From positions 4,005,072-4,069,071 of the forward strand of contig NC_066329.1 in the NCBI RefSeq assembly GCF_022539315.1: DNA of 64,000 nucleotides, written 5' to 3'. The stretch's first letter is position 1. Every line of letters begins with the position of its first letter. Of this stretch, positions 51,191-59,298 are shown one piece after another. Both the position numbers and the translations under genes were made by a program. The DNA is from Serinus canaria. Lineage: Eukaryota; Chordata; Aves; Passeriformes; Fringillidae. Under the pieces are notes generated by a model, which saw nothing but the letters and a program-made list of their open reading frames with translations, did not search any database and was not told the origin of the DNA.

Positions 51191-51198
51191 TATTTATA
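51191..51198 (-). promoter_or_regulatory. HSPB8: HSPB8 TATA box
   Basis: A TATAAATA octamer on the minus strand (CGTATAAATAGTACTC), about 500 bases upstream of the HSPB8 ATG and flanked by GC-rich DNA. A consensus TATA box suits an inducible heat shock gene. Start would be expected about 25-32 bases downstream, near 51165. Confidence 0.6.
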
Positions 51199-51448
51199 CG
51201 GATTTCGGAGGAGGGGGGTGTGTGTTTTGCAAGTCCTGCCCTGTCAGCCGAGTATTTTGGAGAAGATGAAACAGCCGAGGAGAATTTGGGCAGTGGCAGC
51301 TGACCTCTCCTGCTGGCCCGAGGATCCCGGCTGCCACGGGGCCACGGCGCTTCGGCAGCTGCCCCAGCCCCTGCCGCCCCCTCCTGCTGCTCTGCCCGCC
51401 CAAAATAGCCCCAAGCTCACTCAGGGCCGGCTGCTTTCACCCCGCTGT

Positions 51449-51464
51449 CACCTGTTAAAAATAC
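51449..51464. promoter_or_regulatory. E-box next to a MEF2-like site
   Basis: CACCTG at 51449-51454 is followed at once by TTAAAAATAC, one mismatch from the MEF2 consensus. The pair lies about 250 bases upstream of the TATA box. E-box plus MEF2 pairs are typical of muscle promoters, and HSPB8 is strongly expressed in muscle. Function is inferred. Confidence 0.25.
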
Positions 51465-51740
51465 CGCGGTGGGGCTGAGCAAGCTGCTCCCCTCACTGTA
51501 AAGCCACGTGTCCCCACGGCACCGCTGTGCCGAGAAATGGGTCACTGCTGGCACCCCCGGCAGTGGGACCCCGCGGGTGGGTGTGCGGGGAGTGTTTGGG
51601 ACAGGGGCACAGGCTGAGCCTCTCCAGCACTGCTTCTCTGGCCATCTTCACCAGCTGGGCCCGGAGAAGCATCCCCGAACTGCAGGAAGGAGACGGACCC
51701 CGGGCAGCAGCAGGGCGCTCACGGCGCTGCTCAGCACCTG

Positions 51741-51764
51741 CCTCCTCCTCCTCCTCCTCCTCCT
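51741..51764. repeat. (CCT)8 microsatellite
   Basis: Eight CCT units on the plus strand (AGG on the minus strand) within the HSPB8 upstream CpG region. Purine-rich AGG repeats can form triplex or G-quadruplex structures. Confidence 0.9.
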
Positions 51765-52099
51765 GGCCCCGCCGCATGCCCCGGCCCTGCCGCAATCGCG
51801 GTGCGGGCAGGGCGAGGCGTTAATCACAGCCGCGGCCGGGCCGGTAATTACAGGGCAGCGGCGGGAGCGGGCTGCGAGCTGTGGGAAGGGGCGCGGCAGC
51901 AGCATTGGAGGGGGAGCTGCCAGCCAGCATCCGCCGGGAGACACGGCCCCGAGCCCGGCCACAGGCGGGGGAACGGCTGGCAGGGACGGGGTCCCCATGG
52001 AGGCCATCCGGGCACGGCTCCGGTGGGCAGCGGGCTGTGCTGGAGGATGGGATGTGATCAATGAGGGTGACGTTGGCGACGGAGCCACTTCCTCATGCC

Positions 52100-53515
52100 G
52101 CATCCTGGCTCTGCATCATGCTCCCTCTCTCCAGCATCTGCAATTTTTCTAATGGACTCTGTGGAAGTAATTGCAGCAGGAAGGCTTTAATGCAGCACAG
52201 GCCGCTCAGGGATGCAGCCGCTGGTCACTCCATGGCATTAATCATGCTGGGGATGGGGAGCTGCCCCCCGTGCATGGAGACCCCTGGACATCACAGGGGT
52301 CTCCTTGGGGTCCGAAGGGGTGTCTGCAGGTGCCCGAGGAGGTCACAGGTGCCAGCTGAGTACTCCTGGTGCGGGGAGGCAGCTGCTGGTGGAGGGACTG
52401 AGCATCCCCCTCCATTCCCTTGTCCTGCCCGGCTGCCTGTGCCTGCCTGAGGACTCCTGGTGTCAGTGGGTGATAGTACGGGGACAGTCCTGGGGGTCAC
52501 TGTGACACACAGCCTGAGCTCAGCTGGGCACATCTCAGCTCGGCTGGGGAGCAGGATCGCCCCAGCCCCCAGCCCTGCCACCCCCTTGGGCAAACAGCAG
52601 CGCACGGGGTGAGAGGGACAAGCCCCGAGGTGGTTTCAGGCAGTCCCACGATCCTGCCGATCCTGCCGTGTTTCCAGGAGCCTCATAACATCCCCCATCC
52701 CACATTTCCCACATAGCTCCAGGCCATCCTCCCTCCCCGGCCAGGAATTCTTTATGTCGCCTTGTTCATCCCCATTAGTCACACGTCCCCTCCTCCCGCC
52801 TGCTCTCACCCTCTCTGGGCCATCCCAATTTAGCTCCTGTTGTCATTCCAATTCTCCCGGGCTGCCTCCCACTGCCCAGCCACCCCACGACATCAGCTCT
52901 GGGAAGCATGAAGTGCCCTTGCAGCCCCCCTTCTCCTCCGAGTGACCTGGGGATGCTGCCCCGTGTCCCCACGAGCAGCCTGTGCCATGGCCAGACCTTT
53001 CCTGTGTGCCCATCTGAGCCCTGTTGAGGAGCACAGGGATACGGCCCAGTGCTGCTGCTCCCCTGGGGGACTTCAGGGTGCTGGAGAGTCCCCACTGCCC
53101 CCAGCTCCTGCCCAGAAGGTGACAATGGCAGGACCCTGTGGCATGGGAACTCTGTGCAGGCCTTGGAGCAAGGGCTGTGCAGGAAGGGAAGGGCACAGCC
53201 CTGAGGAGAGCACCGGTGAGCCCAGTGTGACCTCCAGGGACAGATGGATGCATTTCTGGCTTGGACTCCCAGTGCCTGAACAGGGTGGGGGGATCCAAAG
53301 GGCCTGGCAGAGGGCAGCAGGAGCCTGGCCCAGCAGGGAAAGGAGACCTGCCAGAAATACTAGCCCACAACTTTTTTTTTGCTTCAGCCAGTGCCCTGAG
53401 GAGCCAGGCCTCAGCAGCTGGGAGTGGAGGCACATGTCCTTCCCTGCAGAGCAGCTGAAACAACCCGAAATATCCCACCGCACGCACTTGTATGCAAAAG
53501 GAACATGATGCAAAG
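52100..53515. other. spacer between HSPB8 upstream region and SRRM4 3' end
   Basis: GC-rich unique sequence. The longest open frame (243 codons, minus strand, 52843-53574) overlaps other frames, has no recognisable domain and lies in stop-poor DNA, so I do not call it. No RNA gene or transposon was seen. Confidence 0.5.
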
Positions 53516-53532
53516 GAAATACTGTCCAAACC

Positions 53533-53538
53533 TTTATT
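53533..53538 (-). terminator. SRRM4: probable distal SRRM4 poly(A) signal AATAAA
   Basis: Minus strand TTCCAATAAAGGTTTGG, followed within 15-40 bases by a U/GU-rich stretch (TTTCCTTTGC, ATGTTCCTTTTG). It has the layout of a real cleavage site and is the last clear signal before the GC-rich spacer. Confidence 0.5.
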
Positions 53539-53918
53539 GGAACCTTTTTCTAACCAGGCTAACAACTCAAACACCCAGGAAGACTAAAGGATACAGAACA
53601 CATGTGGATGGAGAGCAAGGGGAGCTTTACAGTGAACTCAAACAAAGAGATGTGCCGGTGTCATTGGGGGTGGAATCAACCAACAGGCAGAGAACAGAGA
53701 CACCATTTCCCCTGTGGCTTTTCTCATGTCTGGGCTTTTGTTCTACATCTTCTGCTCATTCCCTGGGTTTTAAATGTGGAGAGCTGCCCTGGGCTGGTGA
53801 GGGTGTTGTTCTCTAGGCAATAACCCAAAAGCTGGGGTCCTTAACCATGACACTATTGTGTTGGAGACCCTCCCAGTCATGTGCAAACCGCCAGGTAGCA
53901 GCAAAGTGATGAGAATTA

Positions 53919-53924
53919 TTTATT
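53919..53924 (-). terminator. SRRM4: alternative SRRM4 poly(A) signal AATAAA
   Basis: Minus strand GAGAATAAATAATTCTC. It lies within a short inverted repeat (GAGAATAAATAATTCTC reads nearly the same on both strands), which might place the signal in a hairpin. Downstream sequence is less GU-rich than at 53533. Confidence 0.35.
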
Positions 53925-54936
53925 CTCTGGTGAAGAGGTAATAAAACCCCACTGGACACTAAGGAGCAAAGCTTTCCCTTGGCACCTGAACCTGCCCCTT
54001 TCTCAAATACCCCAAGAGCCTGAGGCTGAGCACCCAGCAGCTCTGGGCCAGCTCTGTGGGAACAGCCCAGCACTGGCACTCACTGGCTGACACTGGAGCT
54101 GTGTCCACACTGCAGCAGCACAGGCAGCTCTGCCCCAGGAGCACAAACACCTCCCCGGGTGAGCAGAGCAGTGGCTGCAGCCTTGGTGGGAGCGATGCTG
54201 GGGCAGGGTGGGATTTTTAGCACATCTCATGCTCTTCTCAAAGCTGGGGGAGGATGCCTGCAGCAAGCTCTGCTTGTGTTGGACACAGCAGGGGAAGCCT
54301 CTCAGCCCTGCTAGCTACTGAGCTCACACCAGGGAAAAGCTACTGGCACAAAGCCTGGGGAAGGGGGCAAAGCAGGACACAGCACGAGGGTCTCAGGATG
54401 GGGCAGGGTGGACATCCTTGCTTCCTGGTGGAGACCACGGCCAGTCACTTCCATCCTAGTCCCTTCCTCATCACTGATGCAAAGGGTGACAAGTGTCCCC
54501 AACCTCCAGAGGGAAGAGGGGACGAGCAGTGAGAGATCAGAGAACTCCAGGGATTTTTGGTGATGGCAGCCCTATGTCACATGGCAGAGGAAGAGCAGCA
54601 GGGTTATTCCTCCACCAGAGCTGGTCTGTCACCCCTGAATTCCCCACTCCTTTCCAGGGGGATGTCACTTGTCATCAGAAGCTGCTTCAAGGAAATGGAG
54701 AGTTTTCCCCTGCCTTGCCCATCTCCATCACAACGAGGTTCCTCTCTAAATACTGGTGGTGAGGTCCAAATGAGCCAAATCTGCCTTCCTATCTCCAACA
54801 TATCTGGCAACACTTCAAAGGCTCCTGTCTTCGTGGACCCAACAGCACGACCCAAATAGCTTTTTTTAAAGTAATGCTCAATAAATAGAAGAAATAAATA
54901 TTAAACAGAGGCCAAGTCCTCTCAGCCTGTTCAATA

Positions 54937-54944
54937 TATGTACA
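54937..54944 (-). promoter_or_regulatory. SRRM4: Pumilio-type element UGUACAUA in SRRM4 3' UTR
   Basis: The sense (minus) strand reads TGTACATA, an exact match to the PUM1/PUM2 consensus UGUANAUA, in an AT-rich part of the presumed 3' UTR. Pumilio proteins repress or destabilise mRNAs, notably in neurons. Only the match is observed. Confidence 0.35.
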
Positions 54945-55750
54945 ATGCATAGCAAAATAACAGTGATTGGCTGTTGCAGACAAGTTTGGTACAAATTCAG
55001 TCCCCAAAACAACAGAAACATCGAGAAAATTGCAGTTAACATAAAGCAAAGCTCAGCCAAGTGCTGCAACCAATGAAGAAAGAACAGAACAGTGCTTTGA
55101 AACATCCCTTATCTTTGCTTCCCAGCAAACCTGCAGAAATGGTGTTGGATTTTCTGGAATATGGGGTTGGGACAGGTGGGACAAGCCTCCCAGAGGGGAC
55201 AAACCCAGAGCCAGGGCAGGTCCAGTGAATGGGGAGAGTTGATGGCTCCAGGGTCAAGGAGACATTTGGGAGTGAGTGCTGTGACATGGGCCCTGCCAGG
55301 GAAAGGCAGCTGGGGTGCTTGTGGGATGATTCAAAATCATCTGGGAAAGAGCCTTTGAATGTGAGACAGGGCTCCCAAAAACCAGCCCAGATACTATCCT
55401 GATGTTGTGGCCAGCCCTGAACACCCCTTGTGTGTCTGACCACAGCAGCAATTCACCAACACCAAAATGACCAAGCTGCCTTTCCTCCAGGTGAATCTGC
55501 TCTTTGCAGACAGCACCTGCAGCAATCTGAGATGTTGGATGCAGAGCAAAAATCCATATAAGCAGTGAATGAGAGAAACACCTTAAAAAAATTTTAAAAA
55601 GCACTGGCAAAAGGCACAGAGACAGAAAAACTCACAGCTTCACACAAACCCACAGAAACCCCGTCTGTCCACTAACAGGAAGGGTGTACTAAAGCTTGTA
55701 CTAAAAATATTAAATAAGTTAAAAAATAAATAACACCGAGGGAAACTCAC

Positions 55751-55784
55751 ATGTATATGCACATGTGCACATACACACACACGC
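55751..55784. repeat. alternating purine-pyrimidine tract with 12-bp palindrome
   Basis: ATGTATATGCACATGTGCAC followed by ATACACACACAC, including the palindrome TGCACATGTGCA. On the SRRM4 sense strand it becomes a GUGUGU-rich element, the kind bound by CELF or TDP-43. It could also adopt Z-DNA. Confidence 0.6.
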
Positions 55785-55879
55785 AGCCTTGATCAGATCC
55801 GTCACCAGTGGCTGGATTTTGCAAGGACCTTCCGCAGGGATCGCTTTCTCACAGTCTCATCTCTTTTGTTTTCCCATGG

Positions 55880-56335
55880 GTGGGTCAGCGCGCAGGGATA
55901 AACACGGCAGGGGAGTCCTGGCGACGGCATCCTCCCAGGGAAAGCGGCGGTGGCTGCGCGGAGCAGGCGGGTTTCGGGCTGAGCGCAGGCGGCGGAGCCA
56001 AGGCAAACAGCGCGGGGCCAGCTGGCACCCGGCCGGCGCCCGCGCAGGCGACACTTCGCTGGTGGCACCACCAACACCCCGGCTCGGCCGGCCGGCAGAC
56101 CCTCGCCGTCACCTCCGACACGTCCTAGACCCGTTTCTGTGGTCACACCCATCGCATTCCTGCACAAATCTAATGAGAAACCCGAGATTCCAACGTGAAA
56201 ACACGCAGCTCTGCCCTGCGTTCCTTCGTCCGTCCCGTGAGAGCGCACAGGGACACGGTGGCAGCAGGAGTGACTGTCACTCCTCCGGCCACCTCACTGA
56301 GAGGGGCCACAGCTGTAAACCTTTACACGAGACCG
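55880..56335. promoter_or_regulatory. CpG-rich island inside presumed SRRM4 3' UTR
   Basis: Dense CpG (AAAGCGGCGGTGGCTGCGCG, CAGGCGGCGGAGCC, CCGGCCGGCGCCCGCGCAGG) between two AT-rich 3' UTR segments. Open frames exist on both strands (215 codons plus, 148 codons minus) but overlap each other and lack known domains. It may be an independent promoter, a retained ancestral island or a structured 3' UTR region. Confidence 0.45.
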
Positions 56336-56463
56336 GCGGCATGGATACATTTGAACAAACAAACAGATCCAAAAATAACTTAACGTTAGAAAAAAAAGAT
56401 AAAATAGGATAAATAAATACTGGTCCATTCTGACATACAATTAAAAATAGAATAACAATAATA

Positions 56464-56464
<1 letters not shown>

Positions 56465-56495
<31 letters not shown>

Positions 56496-56497
56496 AT
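56465..56497 (-). repeat. SRRM4: (TAAA)8 microsatellite, an AUUUA-repeat AU-rich element on the SRRM4 sense strand
   Basis: Eight exact TAAA units on the plus strand. On the SRRM4 sense strand they make a run of eight overlapping AUUUA pentamers with several UUAUUUAUU nonamers, the class II AU-rich element pattern known to control mRNA decay through ELAV/Hu, TTP or AUF1 proteins. It lies about 2.6 kb into the presumed 3' UTR. Confidence 0.7.
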
Positions 56498-59057
56498 TTG
56501 AGAGGTTTACTCCATTGCAAGTCTGCTTGGGAAACCCCAGGAGCATTTAGCTGCCACGGACTGTGCAGGCAGAGGCAGTCCTTGATGGAGGGATCAGCTG
56601 GATGAGTGCAGGAGCTGCCCCACACAACCCTTGGGATCATCTCCTGACCCACACGGGGTGGATGCTGCCAACCCTGGTGTGGTGCTTCCAAAATCTGTTC
56701 CCAGCCACAAGGATTCCAGTCAGTGTGAGTTTGGTATTTACACCAGTTGCCCCTCTTCTTTCCTTTCCTGGTTTTGGCTCTTTGGGCTCGCTGCAGCTCC
56801 GCGTGTGCGTTACGGGGTGCCAAGGGGCAGGAGGCTGCTCCTGAAACACTGGTAGAGCTGGGGAGGTCTGGGTTCCCATCACTGCCTTTGGATCTTCCCA
56901 GGGAGCAGAAGGATGGGGCATTTCAGCATCGAACTGGGAGAGACTCTTTGGGGAAGAAGCATGAGGTTTTCAGCCCTTTTGAGAGGGAGTTTGCTGCAGA
57001 AGGTGGCCAAGGGGCTGCTGCTGGGGCCAGCACAGGAGGGAAGGTAGTGGCATCCTGTCTTTGATCCCTGGAGCATTTGCTCAGCCCTACCAGGAGCACT
57101 TCTCTGTATCCTAGAAAAGTCTTTCCAGAGATGGACCCATTCCCACTAAGCCACCAACCACACCAATGCCCAGCTCTCTGCCTCATCCCCCTCATCCTCA
57201 CATTGCCTGCAGTAAGCAAGGTGAGGGATGAGGGTCTGGGAAAAGGGGGAGCTTTGGCCATTGAAGGCACAGGACAAGGGGGACCAGCACCAGGAAAGCT
57301 CCTGGGAAAGAGTCCCTGACATAAAACTTCCTCCTGTACCACCCAGATTGAATCCCTGCCTGCGCTGCTGTACTTTCCTACAGATAACAGATTTATAGGC
57401 TTGCTGAGGCGATCATCCAGTTCCACCACAGCAGCTCCTGGCACTCAGCCTTCCTCCCCTTGCTGCTTTGTCCCTTTTCCAGCTGCCAGGGGCCTGTAGG
57501 TAATTCTGTAGATGGGGGCTGGGGGGTGGGTTGCATTCCCTTCTAGCCCCTCTCCTCCTGCAGATGGTGGCTGCACTCAGCCCTTTTCTGTAACACTTAA
57601 ACAACACACACCTCCTTGACTCATTAAGCCCAAACTCGTTAATAATCATGCAGGATGGAAGGGGAGGGGATGGAAAAAGGGAGGGAGGGAAATCTTAAGC
57701 CCAAATTAGCGTCTCTAAGCACCCAGGTGTTGTAAGAGAAATAAACTCCTCAGCACCAGTTCAGCCTGTGCTGGGAGAAGCCTTTGTTACCCAGCAAAAC
57801 ACAGTAATTGCGCAGGCAGCTGGGCTGGCAGGGAGACAAAACCCCAGGGCCCAGGGCAGCCTGTGGCTCCCTGGCAAAACAGGCAATTAGTGGGGGGCCC
57901 TTCCTGTCCCCCTGCACTGCTCCAGCCTCCCAGTAACAAACTGGGGCACCAGTGCATCCTGCTGCAGCCCGGCACTGGCCCTGCAACTGTGCTGCTGACC
58001 CTGCCCCAGGGCAGCCAGAGGGGCTCAAGGAGGAATGATTGCCTGGAATCCTGCCTCAAACTGCTGCATGTTTTGAGGAAGGGGAATTGGGGTTCTCTGG
58101 CTCTTGCAATGCCCTTTTAACCCTGTGTGTTCTGACTGCACCCCACAACTGCACCTCCCTCTGGTCCCACCAGCAACACACTCCAAGGGCAATGCTCCCT
58201 GAAGATCCTAAACCCAACCTGTTCTCCATGAGGAGAAGCCCATGGCCCCTGTCTCTCCTGCATGGCCTGACCCTCAGTGCACAGCACAGCACCACCTCCC
58301 CTCTGCCTTGTACCCCACCAGCCCCAGGTCTGCTTCAGACCTCAGCAGGGGGTTTGTAAGCAATTCAGTGCTGGGGGGATAAAACAACACTGCTACCTGG
58401 TAGGAAAGGGCAGGAGAAAGAGCAAAGAGCCATTTTTTTCCCCAGGAAGTACATTGGGAGGGATTTCTAGCCTTCTATTTATAGCAGGGACTGGCTGACT
58501 GGCAAAAAATAAATATTTTCTTTGCAGAGTGGGCAGCAGCTCTGGAGGAGAGACCCAAAGGACCTGGTATTTGCCTTGGTGGAGACAGCCATCCCCCCAC
58601 CTGTCACCGAAGCTTTCCAGCAAACTCCTCCCCAACTGGGTCTGTCTCTCCAGCAGAAGTTAAATTGTTGGTTCCTGGTTTGTCAGAAGAGCAAGGAGCA
58701 GAGTTCTTTCCTTTGGACCTGCTGGTAGTGCTTTGGAGAGCAGTAGCAATGGGGAGATGGGAGCATCGGGGAGGATGGAGCAGGTCTGTCGTGACAGACC
58801 CTTTCTAAAGCACCGACCCTTCTTCCAGCCTGGCCTGGGGAGCTGGGACTGACCCACCCGCTCCGCGCTGGGGCGGAGGGGCTGCACCAGGCGCTCCAGG
58901 GCTCTTACTCCGAACCGGGGAAGGGGGACCCGGCAATGCCACCGCGTCAGTATCGGGGATGATTGCTATCGATGGCCAGGTAGGTGGGAAGGAAGCGGAG
59001 AATGCCAGGAATGTGGCGGTGACGCCGGCACCCGGTGTCAGCCAGCAGTGGCACTCC

Positions 59058-59298
59058 CTAACGACGCAGGCTGTCGGAGCTGGCTCCTGAGTCATAGCTC
59101 CTGCTCCTGCTGCGGCTGCTCCTGAGGCCCGAGCTCCGGCTGCTGCTCCAGCTTCGGCTCCGGCTCGTCCGGTAGCTGGAGTAGCTGCGGCTGCGGCTCG
59201 GGGAGCGGCTGAAGCTGCTGTACCAGGAGGAATAGCTGCCGGCGCTGCTGGAGGAGGAGGGGCTGGGACGGTAGTAGGGGATGGGGCGTTTGCGGGCA
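59058..59298 (-). CDS. SRRM4: SRRM4 last coding exon (eMIC end and RS tail)
   Basis: Acceptor CTCTCTCCCCACAG, then ARKRPIPYYRPSPSSSS, a serine-rich stretch with SWYSSFSRSPSRSRSYSS, and a tail YDSGASSDSLRR before TAG at 59060-59058. The PIPYYRPSPSSS block is the most conserved part of the C-terminus. Length 241 nt coding. Confidence 0.95.

Larger units (their letters stand above)
51300..52100. promoter_or_regulatory. CpG-rich upstream region of HSPB8
   Basis: GC- and CpG-dense DNA directly upstream of the TATA box, including GCCGCGGCCGGGCCGG and CAGCGGCGGGAGCGGG. It has no recognisable exon. It probably forms the proximal promoter and CpG island of HSPB8. Confidence 0.5.
53515..59057 (-). other. 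SRRM4: SRRM4 3' UTR (inferred extent)
   Basis: No gene or splice signal that I trust separates the SRRM4 stop codon from the AATAAA at 53538-53533. A 3' UTR of about 5.5 kb agrees with the multi-kilobase UTR known for mammalian SRRM4. It alternates GC-rich parts with AT-rich parts (54850-55110, 55560-55790, 56150-56520) containing U-rich, GU-rich and AUUUA elements on the sense strand. Length is an inference, because earlier signals (for example 53924-53919) could also be used. Confidence 0.5.

Noticed and set aside
52843..53574. 243-codon open frame on the minus strand downstream of SRRM4
   Set aside because: It overlaps the SRRM4 poly(A) region and competing frames, has no known domain and no start context.
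55765..56412. 215-codon plus-strand frame over the CpG island
   Set aside because: Composition-driven. No homology, and an opposing 148-codon frame covers the same bases.
55612..57272. Two miR-124 seed matches (GTGCCTT) on the SRRM4 sense strand
   Set aside because: A few seed matches are expected by chance in 5.5 kb, and repression of a neural gene by a neural microRNA is not compelling without conservation.
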